From Arabidopsis thaliana (taxonomy: Eukaryota > Streptophyta > Magnoliopsida > Brassicales > Brassicaceae), in contig NC_003075.7 in the NCBI RefSeq assembly GCF_000001735.4, positions 7,317,001 to 7,381,000 on the forward strand: a DNA stretch of 64,000 nucleotides, written 5' to 3'. A program made the position numbers and the translations under genes. A model generated the notes under the pieces. That model was not told the origin of the DNA and did not search any database. It worked only from the letters and a program-made list of their open reading frames with translations. Shown one piece after another: positions 43,457-56,020 of this stretch (position 1 is the stretch's first letter; the number at the start of each line of letters is the position of its first letter).

Positions 43457-46400
43457 TTCATGGTTTTGCCCTAATTTTGCACGAAATCATTTTACCCAAA
43501 ATCTTGCACGAATTCATATTAGCCTAAATAAAAGTTTTGTCAAGATATATGTAAAATCCAGATTTTGCACAAAATAGTTTTATTCTGATTGGTTTTACAA
43601 TATTGCATTAAAATTGTATTAGTATATCATACTTGATTATTTTATGAAATAAATTGATTGATAAATAACTTAATTTAAAGGTATAATCACTTATAAAAAT
43701 TTTCATGAATGACTAGTTTAATGTATCTTAAGAAGATATCATATTTTTGATGGTCAAAGTTTTTTCAAGAACTTAAATTATCACCAGAAGTTGAGAAAAT
43801 AAATATGGTAAAAAAAAAAAAAAGTAAGAAAACTTTCTAACGATGAAATAATCTAGTATATCAAATAGTATAAAATCTTATTAAAAGACTCTAGAAGAGC
43901 ATATACATTGCTTTCTATGGGAATACATCGATGCGGTATAATTCTCCAAATCTTAAAGTTAATATGATGAGAGATAAAATACATTATGATTCTAGAGTGG
44001 AATTAAAAACGAGATGGATGAACTTGAAGTTTCATCATTTCGAGGAGGAGAAGTAATGAATCTCACATGGATAATAAGTGACATATCCAGAAGATTATGT
44101 TCAATCTTTGACTACTAAAGATCTAAAAGTTGTATAAAGCAATTCTTATACGAATGTGGTATTAGATAAAATAAGTTATAATTAGGTATTACTGAAACTT
44201 CAAGACTTGAAGTCTCTTTGTGAATATAACTCACATTGTTAAGAGAATATCTATGATGCAGAGATGGTAAAACAGACGCTTAAACTTTTACGCAAGTATT
44301 GTTGTCCTGTAGACACAATATTTTGAAAGAAATTTTGGAACTATTATAAACTTAAATCGAGTGTTTTTCAAAGGCTAAGAAAACATATGAGTTATCGATG
44401 ATAAGTAATACTCATATACTGAAGTGAATATAAGATCTTACATAGTTAGTCAAATTTAATATCGTTTATACTAGAATATAAAAATTTAATTATTATCTCG
44501 TTATTGTTTTATTAACATATGATTGATTATTAAAATAAATGGAAGTAATTTTGATTATAAGATCTCATTAAGGGAGTAACTGATAAGCAATGAAAAGTAA
44601 ATTAAAAGTTTTGAAAGAACTAGAAGTTTCAAAAGAATTAAAAGTTTCAAGAGTATATTTGGCTTAACCGGATTGGTCATCCTGGTTTAATGATGATGTG
44701 AAAGTATTGAGAATTATGTAGACATTAGGTGAAAAACCAGAAGATTCTCCCTAATGATTTATCAAATGTTACTTGCTCAGAAAGCAATATGATAATGTGA
44801 TTTTTACCAGTGTAAGTAATTTGGACTTTATCTATTCGTAAGTATATACAAGGAGATGATTATGGGTTGATCACCCACTATATGACATTTAGATACCTAA
44901 TGGTTATAAAAGATGCATCGATTCAATGGACGCATTGACTCGATTGTTGCATCGACAAGAAGGTCATATTTATCCTTGTTATAAACCCGCAACATAGAGT
45001 TTGCGAGATTACTTTCTTGATTAAAGTACAAGAGTATTTCAGTGTTTATTTATAATAACCATTATTAGATATCCGTTGGGATAAGTGTTTAACATTTTGA
45101 AATTCATGTTCATACACAAAATGGTTTAGTAACATCGATACGCATCAAGCCAATGAATAATTAATACTTTTCCCCATTATTATTGGTTTTGGGTCAGAAA
45201 CCAAATAGTTTTCATCTAAAAGCTTTGAATGTGAAAAGTGCTCCATCACAGCACGCAGAGATGAACCCTCAAAGGAGGATAAGAATACATGTTGGATATG
45301 AATGATAACCAAGCCATCCTAGAAGTATTTATATACCGCTCGTTTTGAAGACTATCATATTATATAGTCAGCTATTCCAACATAAGGGGGAGAATGTATA
45401 CAGCTGGTGAAAAAGATAAATAGAAATGAATTATCAATGATCCTCGGAGTAAAGAATGTATATTAAGAGTCCAAAAGCTAATTCAATTACAGAATTTAGC
45501 GTTGTAATTGCCAGACGCATTTGCTGACCCAAATAAAGTGATGAAGTCACTTATACCAGTTGTAAATTTAAATGCTCCAGAATATAATGAATGTCCTGTA
45601 AGGAGCAATTTCAAACTGCTATTGAGTCTTAAGATCGCATGAAGCGTAATAGACCTTGGTTCCAAATATAAATATCCTCGTAAAAGTGAAGGAGCACAAA
45701 ATTAAAAATGACCAAATTGAGGAAATAAATATTTTGATGATCTCTTGAAGAGAGTGAATAATCTCTAAAAGAGACATAAACATGACAAATGAAACATTCA
45801 AGTACTTGACAATGAAGAGATCTAGCTAGCTATGTCATGTCAAAATATAATGGAATCAAAAGCAAATCGACGTCGTAATATATTTGCATGCTATGAGCAG
45901 TTGATATTATAGACAAAAGAAGGATCATGAAAGAAAGTCTATTGAAAAGTGTATACAAAGTAATGATTAGCCAAAAATGGAAAAGAAGAAATAGACATAT
46001 AATTATAATCTCTAGTAGAGATATTTGGACTAGTAGTCTATGCACATGATGTGTAAAACCAGTGGAAAATAAATGAGTCTTTATGTGAAAGAATAGTGAA
46101 ATTAATGAGATTTTCACAAAGATAAGAAATGTATTATGAAGAAATATATTCTCTTGTGGTGGATGTAATATTTTTTTAAGTATCTAAAGTCTGGCAATAA
46201 GAGACGGAACACTGGATATGACATTTATATGAAATTCTTGAAAGATATAATCTCTGAAGGATTAATTATATGAGAATTATGTTCTCTAGAACTCTACTCG
46301 ATCGAATAAAAAGAAATATGTAACATGACATATAATCATATAAATGTATATTTACGTTGAGTTTGTCAAAATGTATTGATCAAACTAATATTTGTTTTGA

Positions 46401-46853
46401 AAATCATTAAAACTCCTACAGAGTTATCATAAGTAATACGATGACAATAATCTATGATAAAATATCACTAGATAATGATATTTATAAGTCTATATGAAAA
46501 CCATATAATTTTGATCATTAAGATTATGGTTATTAATTCCAACGAGATATTGTATTTGATTGAAAATCATCTCCTGAAGAAGATGTTTCCGAGGGGGAGA
46601 TTGAATGATATGCGTGGATGTACCCTTTTTCCTTATCATAGTTTTTATCCCACATGATTTTTCTATGACAAGGTTTTTAACGAGACATTAAAGAACACGC
46701 AAATAATACACTTGATGAATATTAAGAAATTATATCAATCATCCAAATAAATATTATACACTAATGATATTTAGAGAAATAAATAAGATGATCAAGATGA
46801 ATCATCTACAAGATTCATGAGCAGAACAATGGCGTTGTACTTTATCCAGAAAT

Positions 46854-47303
46854 TTGTTCAAGAGAAGATTTGGCAGACTTATTCTCAAATACTGTTTATT
46901 CTCTGCCACATCTTCTAATCATGCAGAGATTTTACTAATTCATGAAGCTAGCCGCGAGTGTGTATGGCTAAGATCCATAGTTCACCATATACAAGAAGAC
47001 TGTGGTATGTATGCAGGGAAAAAGACTCCAACAATTATGTACGAAGACAATGCAGCATGCATCGTACAACTCAAAGACGGATACATCAAAGGCGATAGAA
47101 CAAAGCACATCCTACCAAAATTCTTCTACACACACGATCTACAAAAGAGCGGCGATGTACGAGTTCTACAGATCCGTTCGAATGATAATCTGGCTGACTT
47201 ATTCACCAAGGCGCTACCTACTGCTACTTTCAAGAAGTTAGTCTATCGTATCGGATTACGCCGTCTCAAAGATCTCGACGAATATACTCATAAAGGGGAG
47301 TAA
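46854..47303 (+). pseudogene. Copia RNase H region within the decayed element
   Basis: A 149-codon open frame with the Copia RNase H signature (SSNHAEILLIHEASRECVWL; MYEDNAACIVQLKDGYIKGD; RTKHILPKFFY; ADLFTKALP). It ends at a natural stop 126 bases before the 3' LTR. It is much better preserved than the integrase part upstream. Another copy of the post-stop tail (cgagggggaga...ggtttttaacgagac) lies ahead of it at about 46588-46685. Confidence 0.8.
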
Positions 47304-47429
47304 TTGTATGTTGCACTCTTTTTCCCTTAACCATGGTTTTTCCCATTGGGTTTTCCTGGTAAGGTTTTTAATGAGACAGCATTTCAAATACTTTACGAGT
47401 TATGGTACTATAATGGTCATCAGGGGGAG

Positions 47430-47591
47430 TGTTATGAATAAAGATGGATGCCCATTATAAGGCCAATCATCTAAGCCCATCATCTAGATGTTTTTAGGGT
47501 TTTACCCTTTCCTTGTACTCCTATATAAAGAACTCTTTATCTCAATGGAAGAACACACTCATTTCCTCTATCTCTTTCTCTGTTTATAACA
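47430..47591 (+). repeat. 3' LTR of the Copia element
   Basis: 162 bases, matching the 5' LTR except for about two substitutions (ggccaatc versus ggcccatc; gtttttag versus gtttctag). Confidence 0.9.
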
Positions 47592-47935
47592 AAAATGATT
47601 TACTAATGTTTTTAAGGACTTTAAAAGAGTTTTAAAATAATTTTGAAAGGATTTACAAAAGTTTTTAAAATCCTTGTAAATCCTTTAAAAACTCTTTAAC
47701 AACTCTTGTAAATTATTTTAAAACCTTTTTACAATGGTTTTTAAAGAGGTTTACATATGTATTTAAAGACTTTATAAGGATTTTAAGGAGTTCTAAAATG
47801 ATTTACAAGTGTTTTTAACAACTTTACAAAGCTTTTAAAATGCTTTAAAAATTTTACAAGAATTTTTTAAAAGTTTTTATAAAGAATTACAAGAATTTTT
47901 AAAGAGTTCTAAAAAAATTTACATGGTTTTTTAAA
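47592..47935. repeat. Degenerate TTTAAAA-type low-complexity array
   Basis: Loose repeats of motifs such as ttttaaagac, tttacaag and agttttaaaa in both polarities, with many internal inverted matches (ggatttacaa...ttgtaaatcc). The Copia element at 42462 split this array. It has no fixed period that I could define. Confidence 0.6.
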
Positions 47936-48479
47936 TGCAAATCTTGGCGGAAAATACTTTTTGGTGTGGAAAATTGTTTTGGGTAAAAATAAAATTTTGG
48001 CGGAATATTTCGGTTTCTACTTATATGTTTTCATTGGATAATGGATAATTTGATCATTTTGTCTAACAAAATTGATAATTGTAAAAATATCTAGTGTTGC
48101 AAATGGGCAGTAAAAAAAGAGTAATTTTACAAATTCCCTTCTATTTTTCTGGATTTTAAGATAAATCAGTTCTAATAAAAATTAAATTTTGACAAAACAC
48201 AAATAATTGGAGCTTATATCAATTTCCATATTGCTTTCTTTATACTGTTCTAGATTAAACATCTTTAATAACAGTTGAGCTCCAAGGAAAAAGTCTTTTG
48301 GCAAAACTATGCAATACGTTAACATTCCTTTTACATGTAACTTTAATAACTTAACTTCCACCAGATAAATGGAAAATCATAAATTAAGCTGTGACTAAAA
48401 CTGGGTAGAGATGAAAAAAGATTAAAGAAACAAAAAAAAGTGTAAATAAGCATTTAATCATAAAATTCCACTATATTAT
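47936..48479. other. Intergenic, downstream of TPPF
   Basis: AT-rich, with two ttggcgga motifs near 47943 and 47997, then the TPPF 3' UTR. No gene. Confidence 0.5.
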
Positions 48480-50346
48480 TCAAAAACCAGTAGAATTCTT
48501 CTCCAACTTTGCCCATTTCACCAAAGTCTTTAGAAACTTCTTCACCTGCAAAACCACAATTTAATACAAATAAAACATACACAAAACATACTTCAAAAAA
48601 TTGTTAATGGTTTAATGTTATTATTACCTCGGATGGATCTCTAAGGGAGTAAAACGCATTGCTTTCTTTCGGTATAGACGATACTAGGATGCCGAAACCT
48701 CGGTTCCCATCTCTCAGTACCTGTAAGATTCATCGTGTTGTTTCGATTAGGCAAATCACAATCAAGAAGTAACCAATCACTAAATGTAAGTAACTTGAAA
48801 CATTAGTTATATATATACCTTGAACGCATCTTCATCGGTTGTGTCATCACCAATGTAGATAGGAAGCAAATCGTCTTTATTGCTTAATCCTAAACAAGAT
48901 TTGATCAAATTACGACTAATCATCGGTCTAGAACAAGAAACTACGAAATGAAATTATAACAATGTATATATATACCGAGAGATTCTAATAGAAACTCGAC
49001 CGCTCTTCCTTTGTTCCAGTCTATCACAGGACGAACCTCTAAAACCTTTAACACAAAAAATGATAATCAAGAAATTAAGACCGATGATTAAACGTAAGCT
49101 AAGTATCTCTTAAGCTAATCACAAACCTTCCTCCCATGAGTTAGACGCAAACGAGGGTATTGTTTCAAGTGGTCATGAACACGCTGAGCAATAATAGGCC
49201 AATCCTAAAGAAACATAAACATTTTTGTATCAAAATTTATCAAAGTACAAAGCAAAATTCAATAGGTCTTTTTGTTTTTGTTACCTTTTCGTCAACGTTA
49301 CGGTAATGTACAGATGCACAGAACTTGTGGTTCTCTACTTTTGCACCTTTGATATCTTTCATTTTCTCAACAAGGGTTCTAAAAACCTCGTCGATAACCG
49401 GTATGAATTCTCTCGCGGGCTGAAACAGATTCACTTCCTTACCCTAATAAAGATACAAAAGTGTTAATAGATCATCATTTAGCAAAAAAACACGGTTATA
49501 GATCATGATTTTTAACCTGTTGGTCAGTGGATTTGAAACAATTCGGACCATCAGAAGAAGTCATTATGTCCATTCCATGACTACCCGCGTAATAAAGTTC
49601 TGTTAGTCCTACCAACTGATAAACCTGCCATATAACAAAAAAAAACTCTATGAGTACTCAACTTTACAATCACTTGATTACAACGGTTTAGGACTTTACC
49701 TTGTCACGGCTTCTACCGCTAATTATTGCGGTTGGGAAGTAACTCGCGACATCTTTAACCGCAGAACGCATCTGAAAGATCAAAAGAAAAAACAATCTTT
49801 TTAGCATCATACTATAAGCCACACAAAAAACAGAACAGAGTAAGGTAATAGACAAAAGGTTTGCGTTTATTACTGCATCAGACATGATGGCACGATCAGG
49901 ATCATCAACTATTGGAGAAAGAGTACCATCATAATCTAGAAATACAGCAATCTTTTTCTTCTTTGCTTGAGCTGCAATATGCGCAAACGAGCTAATCGCC
50001 GAAGGATATTTCACCTGTTTTTCACAATTCCAAACAATATATTTGTTGAAATTAAGAAACACATATTAGGATCAAATTTAGCGTTTATTACAATTACCAT
50101 CCAAGCACGTTGAGCAAAATCATCTTCAGGAGCAACTTCAACATTAAAATCTTTGACAAGCTTCTTACGCGGTGGAGAAGATGAAATCATTGCATCTAAC
50201 CAACCATTGGATCTAACATCATCGAGTTTCGCAGGTTTCTTCCATTGACTCATCATAAATCTACTAGACACGCCGAGTCTTGATTGGTTAACTGATGGTG
50301 AAGGATCTTTAAGAACAGAGGATTTGTGGTTTGAGTTTAAATCCAT
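48480..50346 (-). CDS. TPPF: Trehalose-6-phosphate phosphatase
   Basis: Ten exons: 50098-50346, 49874-50014, 49700-49771, 49517-49624, 49285-49443, 49127-49204, 48976-49045, 48819-48889, 48628-48720 and 48480-48545. They sum to 1107 bases, i.e. 368 aa. The enzyme dephosphorylates trehalose 6-phosphate to trehalose, lowering a sugar signal that controls SnRK1 and development. HAD-superfamily motifs are intact: [10 protein letters not shown] (nucleophile and acid Asp), SGRSRDKV, and [10 protein letters not shown] near the end. The N-terminal 90 residues are the variable plant TPP extension. All splice sites are GT-AG, and all but one intron are phase 0. A leader with one or more 5' UTR introns probably extends to about 51770. 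TPPF is linked to drought tolerance in the literature. Confidence 0.95.
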
Positions 50347-51775
50347 TAATCAAAACTCTAAACAATGCTTCAATAAACTCTAAAACCAATGCTTCAATGC
50401 AAGAACTTCTGTTTTTTGCTTTCTTTATCTTCAATAACACTCTATCCAACTCGTTTATCTATGAAAAACCATCTCTTCATTGTTTTCTTGTCACTGCTTG
50501 TTGGTGAAAGCTCCATCAAACAAAACTGATTACCAGTAAAAAAAAAAAACACAATTCAGTTAAGAAAAAAATATAAGATTATATTTTACTTTTAGGAATA
50601 TTTTGTTTCTTGACTAAGTACCTTATCATCATATCAAATTGTTCATCGTAAACTTTCAGATTCAATTAGAAATTCACCTGCACACAACAAATCAACAAAG
50701 TCACTTATAATGTAAATTTAAAAAAAATTAAATGCTTTATTTGGAAATTAATAAATAAATTAACTTCTATAAGATTTCCAAAACTTTCATGCTTTTTAAA
50801 CACAAAAGTAGTGGAAAAATAAATAATGTTTTCTGTTCTTTAACGAGTCGACACAAATGAAATTTCATTTTTCTAAGCGAAAGTAAGTTTTATATGTTGA
50901 CAAATTCTCCTGTTTAAATTTGTCGTAACCTTCAATATGTTACTTTCAGTTTTACCCTATGTGTTGATAAAGGAAAAAAAGAAAGACAAGTGATCGTGAC
51001 AAGTACCGGAAATTTCAACATCTTTTAACCAAAATTTTATATGGTAGGTCAAATATTTAAAAAGAGCACCGACAAACTTCTAAAACATCACTAGAAAATT
51101 TGACAAATCACACGTATATCTTAACAATAAAGTACAAAACTTAAATAAACATGCCAAATCAGTCTTCAATTTTTGTAACACTAATATGTGAAAAAACTTA
51201 CGAATTAAGTTAAACAAAAACTCGTCTATACAGTTATATTTTTATTAGAATGAAACAAAAAAAAACTGGAATTTTAGGTGTAAGGACAAAATTGCGTGCG
51301 TTTTAATTTCCAAATGACGATAATTTTCAAAACTGTGAAAATGTTTGTTTTTGCAGCAGAATATAATATTGTAACGTACGAGGAAACAAAACGGAACTAA
51401 AAATACAGAGAACGAGAAAATATTCAATGTTAAATTAGAAGAAGAAAAAACTGAACTAGATCCAAAAATTCTCAGAAATGAATTATTTATAAAGTTTAAG
51501 CAAAAACGTTGAAATTCATTAATTCAAACCTGATTCAAAAGAGCTCCAGAAGGAAGGAAAAAAAATCTTCGGAAAGATGAAGTTTTTTGTTTCCTTTGAT
51601 AGAAGAAATTGAATCTCAGAGATCGCAGAAGAAACCAAATCCAAAAATGAGATTTGAGGGTTTTTTTTTGATTAAAATTGAAAACCCTAATAAAAAGAGA
51701 GAGTCGAGAATGTAGGAGGAAGAGAAGAAAGGGGAGAAGAAAATTGCGGAGGGTTTTTCGTATTTATAGACTCTC
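50347..51775 (-). other. Probable 5' UTR and leader introns of TPPF
   Basis: A CT/GA-rich stretch at 51540-51760 (minus-strand TTCTTCTC-type) looks like the first exon, ending at a donor TCAG|GTTTGA near 51530. A candidate acceptor (TGTGCAG) lies near 50678, and further splice-like sites lie near 50530. A large 5' UTR intron fits, but exact junctions are uncertain. Confidence 0.45.
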
Positions 51776-54619
51776 TTTTTCTTTTAGAGACTTTGAGATA
51801 AATTAGAGACAGAGACGTGGTTTAGAAGAACCATCCATGTTGGGTTTATTTACCAAAATTTACCATCATTTTAAAATGATAGACCAATCAATAACACGTT
51901 ATGAGTTTGTCATTTAGTCATACGCGATTTTCAGAGATTTCGAAAAACGATTTTTGGTTCGATTACAAATTATGGCGGTTTGTTTATTTCACTTTTAGTA
52001 AGGTCGGTCAAATATTTTTATTATAAAGATCTTTTTGTTGTATACAAGAAATATTTTATAAGAGATGAAATTAATTAAGTTATTCGTTATGCCAGAATAT
52101 ATAAATTCACAAACGTTTTGCATTATGTGACAAAGATACGTTTGCAATTATTTGTCTTGCTTTAAACTCTAGAACAAACATAGATATTTGTATTTTCTTA
52201 ATTATTTCTTTCAAGTGAGTTATTGGTATGGCGTGGAATCTTGATGTAACCTATGTTTGAACATAAACTGTATAAAACCTGTGTGCCTTTGAAGTTAATT
52301 CACGTAATCAAATTACTACTATTTCTTTCTCAATTTGGACCACGTAAGTTCTCGAGAATCCATTTATTAAATACACCACATTTATTTTTCCGAACTTTGT
52401 TATGGCAAAAGCTTTTTTTGTTTTTTTTTACATAAGATAGTTTTTAAGTATTATAGTATTTGTAAGCAGTCAATAATTAAATTTTAAGTTATGGTATATA
52501 TATTTTTGAAATGAAAAAGATTTTTTTTTTTCCTTAATTAGATGTGAGAAGTGTTAATGGTATTACAACGGTAGGACGTTGGTTGTTAAATAAGCTGGTT
52601 CGTTAACATACACGTGGCAATGAGTCAAAAGAGACTAAAAGCTCGTAGACGACACGTGTTGAAGTGTAATGTTGACGCGTCCACGTGTTATTTGGGCCTT
52701 AGATGGGCCCTTCTTGCTAAAAAAGGCAACAAAAGATCTGTCTTCTCTTTTTTGTCTTTCTCTTTCGCATTATCTTCACTTTACAACCTTCGCGATATAG
52801 TTCATTATCATCTAATTTAATATCTTTTTCACTATTATCATTTTTTTTTTTATAATATAGTAATTTAATTGGAAATTCGAACTGAATCTAATAAATTGAA
52901 ATTTTGAGGGTAGTCACTGGTCAGTGGTCACAATGTCACATGGTAAAGAATTGTGTATAGTGAGCTTTTGGGCCGCGGGGGTCTTGTGTGTGTAGAGAAA
53001 AGGTCACTTCACGTGGATCATGGAAGGGTTTAAAGTGTAAATATCGGTTAAATCACAAGTTTTTCTAGTTGGGAATTGACATTAAAGTTAACGGTCATAA
53101 ACGGTGTTAGTTAAAAAAAGTGTTAGAAAATCATGTTTGCTTCACAAAAATTATCGAAACCCACAAGTTTTTGATCTAGATTTTGCTTTCTTGTAAAAAG
53201 CGGTATTTCTTATAAACCGTTAAAATTTGTCACGTGCATCATTGAATCTGTACTTTATGATGAGTCACGAAGACATAAGTCTCAGATCTGACTAAGAATC
53301 TTTTTTCGAGTTTCCCTGAAATGTATCCATTGAAACTGTCTACTCATTTTTTTTTCGTGTCCACTATACAAATTTTTCTCTATCGTGTGCTTTCAAACAT
53401 TCGTTAATATGTATTTTTGCTTATATAGAGACAATATACATATTTTTTTTGTATAAAATGATATTAGTACTATTCCTAACTAAAGAATAAACAATAATGT
53501 CAAGAATTGCATCATTATGTAGTATTTTACTATGTAATAATGCAACAATTGTTTGAACCATGCATGATTTGACACTTGTTATAATTCCATTCAAAGAAGC
53601 AAAATTAAACAATCTCCGGAAGTTGAAAATGTGTGGTGTTAATTAAACTAAATATACAATGAATCTATGTTTTTTATTGTGTTTTGTATGATTTTAAATC
53701 GTACGGATAATAAAGTAATGTATAACGAATTATATACCACAAGAAAGACGGTGCCTACCAAACTCATTAGTGATTATATTATTGGTGGGTTTTAGATTAA
53801 TTAATATTTAATAGTCTTATTAAAAAACATTTGTTTCTATTGAATACGAGTATACGACACACGAGGCAAGAAAACTATGTATCTAAAATGTAATGTTAAT
53901 TTTCTGTAACACGATTTTAATATAAACTTTGACATCGCTTTTTTCGTTGTGATATGGTATAGATTTATTAATGTTTGTAATTGTGATACATTAAAAGAAA
54001 GTCAAATCATAACTATTCATATTTCATAGTAATACAAACACATTTGGTTGATGAAAGGCATTAGTACAGGTGGCCTATTAAAACTCAATCGCCGGTTAAG
54101 AGTAGACATTTTAACCGATCCAAACAAATATCGAACCGTATTTTAAAATAGAAGACATGTAAAATATAAGACAGAATCAAACCAATTCTTTAACAAAATC
54201 AACTGAACCAAACATAAACCAGACCGAACTAAAATGGCTTTGATTTGGGTTTAATAATAGTCCCATCCACCACTTAAACGAACTAACCAAACAAAAAACA
54301 AAACCAAACGAAAACTGAACAGAAAGGATTCAGGATTTCAAATTAATTTTTACTAGGATCGTATTAACCAAACCGATTAAACAAACATCTTAACCATTTA
54401 TCTACAGTACTTACCATTATTTTATTGTATCAAATTCAACTTCTATATAATATGTAAAATATAATACACAGCTAAATTGAACTCGAACTTGTCAAAGCTA
54501 AACTCCAAACCGATCGAAACGGAACGAACTTAGATAACTTCGGCTAGAGTTCATTGAGTTATACTAAAACTGAAAACTAACAGAACAAAATTTGCCACCA
54601 ATATTTAAAATCAAGGCTT
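51776..54619. other. Intergenic, gene-poor, with a promoter-like patch
   Basis: No protein gene supported. It contains the G-box/site II cluster at 52611-52709 and, around 54060-54380, a long run of caaaccgaac-like degenerate sequence typical of old transposon debris. Confidence 0.45.
52611..52709. promoter_or_regulatory. Cluster of CACGTG boxes and TGGGCC motifs
   Basis: ACACGTGGC at 52611, ACACGTGTT at 52652 and CCACGTGTT at 52681 are followed by TTGGGCC at 52692 and TGGGCC at 52704, all within 100 bases. A CT-rich stretch follows from 52740. The arrangement resembles an ABRE/G-box plus site II promoter reading to the right, but no recognisable gene follows. Confidence 0.4.
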
Positions 54620-54900
54620 AAAAGAGAGCCATATATTTTGGTTTAGTTGGTTGAAGCATCAAAATATTTTTATCTAGGAATTTTTTTTGAGTTGTAATCT
54701 AGTGAAATTTAAGAGCAATGATGTAAGTTTTTACCCATTCATTTTTTTTAATAGCGACGAAACTTCTATAAATAATTTTCATCTAATCAATAAAATATAA
54801 TGATTAGTGTTATTTCTGTCAAAATATCACTAGTGGTTGAAAGCTACGTGGTTGCGGGTTACATGCAGTGAAATTTGTTGTAAACAAAACTTCGACACCA
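54620..54900 (+). repeat. tRNA-derived SINE-like relics
   Basis: A-box-like stretches (tttagttggttgaagc near 54640; tagtggttgaaagc near 54831) and a B-box-like gtggttgcgggttac (54849) resemble the Pol III promoter of plant SINEs. Both are degenerate, with no clear 3' tail or target duplication. Confidence 0.3.
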
Positions 54901-55187
54901 ATGACATTGTTCTAATACATCAACATGATTCTTTGCCGTCTACTTCGACACCTACTTCTATTCTATATTAGCTAGACATCTTACTTTATATTGTTAACCT
55001 GGTTAGAAATTTAAAAAATGATTTGTTTAAAACAACTAAATTAATACATTTGGTGTGACGTGCATCCGAATTGCATGTCTAATATCATATGGAATTAGTG
55101 TCAATAACAAATAAAACAATGAAGTTTACTGAAATGATAACGTGATTTGTTTAAACAGTCATAATGTATAACGTGATATAGGTAGTA

Positions 55188-55276
55188 CATGTATGTAGAC
55201 TGGGTCATGTTATGTGATTCTTCTCGGCTCGATAATCAAGGAGGAATCTTATAACATGATCCAGTCTACATACATG
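55188..55276. ncRNA. Long imperfect hairpin, miRNA-precursor-like
   Basis: The arms at 55188-55220 and 55244-55276 pair over 33 positions with one mismatch and two G-U pairs when read as + strand RNA. The loop is 23 bases (ttctcggctcgataatcaag...). Arm length, near-perfect pairing and short loop resemble a young miRNA or siRNA hairpin. No mature sequence I recall matches. It could equally be a tiny inverted duplication. Confidence 0.4.
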
Positions 55277-55954
55277 ATCTAACCGTTGTTTCTTTTGCTT
55301 ACAGTCTTCTCCATGAGTCCATGTTGATTTCAAAACTTTCGTTTTTGATGCTCACAATATTTTCACAAAAAAACACGAGGGTTAGGTTATTCTCAGCCCA
55401 TGGGCCTGATATTGTTGTTTTTGGTCACATCAGTCATACTTTAGACAGTCCAAATGTTTTCTTCACATGATATGTATTTTGTTTCTCTCTTTTTAAAAGT
55501 CAATCTCACCGCCACCGGTATGAATTATTTTAGAAATTGAAATGCTAAACTTTTATTATATGCGTAAGTCCAAACATGTATATGTGTATATATATGCACA
55601 TCTATTAGAATAATTAAATATCCATATTAAATTTAATTTATGCAAAAATTAAAATAAGTAATAATTTATGCATTTTACTATTTAACGTGTATGTATATTT
55701 TACACATACATATGCATATTAATAAATTATTTATTTAATACCATATTTATTTCGAATTATATGACATGTTTTAGTACATTTCTCATTGAACCATGGAATA
55801 TTCTATACTTTGTCCCATTGGTTTGTTAAACAAAAAATTATTTATTTTCAATAAACCGTGGAAATTCCGGATTTTTGACCCAATATCTTTTTTTTTTTAT
55901 TCTGAAGTCAACCGTTGATAATATATAATACCAGACATAAATCATTTCAACCCA

Positions 55955-56020
55955 AAGATAGAGTTGAACTAGTGACCTTGAGTGTTCGCTCTCAAATCCA
56001 CTAGATCACCATCTACATGG
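55955..56020 (-). repeat. tRNA-like or SINE-head sequence
   Basis: The minus strand carries an A-box-like GTGATCTAGTGG and a B-box-like AGTTCAACTC at tRNA spacing, but the acceptor and anticodon stems do not form. It reads as a decayed tRNA-derived SINE head rather than a tRNA gene. Confidence 0.35.

Larger units (their letters stand above)
42462..47591 (+). mobile_element. Full-size Copia retrotransposon, coding region decayed
   Basis: Two 162-base LTRs (42462-42623 and 47430-47591) begin TGTTATGAATAAAG and end TTTATAACA. They are flanked by a perfect 5-base duplication AAAAT (42457-42461 and 47592-47596). A primer-binding-like cgttatcagcacg follows the 5' LTR, and a purine tract (cagggggag) precedes the 3' LTR. 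Between them pol is traceable but broken: a GAG-pre-integrase remnant near 44660-44760 (RIGHPGL, KNQKILP), an integrase remnant near 44940-45290, and an intact RNase H piece. The LTRs differ at only two positions I could find, while the interior is full of stops, so it was probably mobilised in trans as a defective copy. A 33-A tract lies at 43421. Confidence 0.88.

Noticed and set aside
52614..52820. 68-aa protein gene under the G-box cluster
   Set aside because: Its ATG lies inside the motif cluster itself and the product has no conserved features. More likely promoter sequence read as a frame.
55955..56020. tRNA gene on the minus strand
   Set aside because: A- and B-box-like motifs are present but the acceptor and anticodon stems do not pair. 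Kept only as a SINE-like relic.
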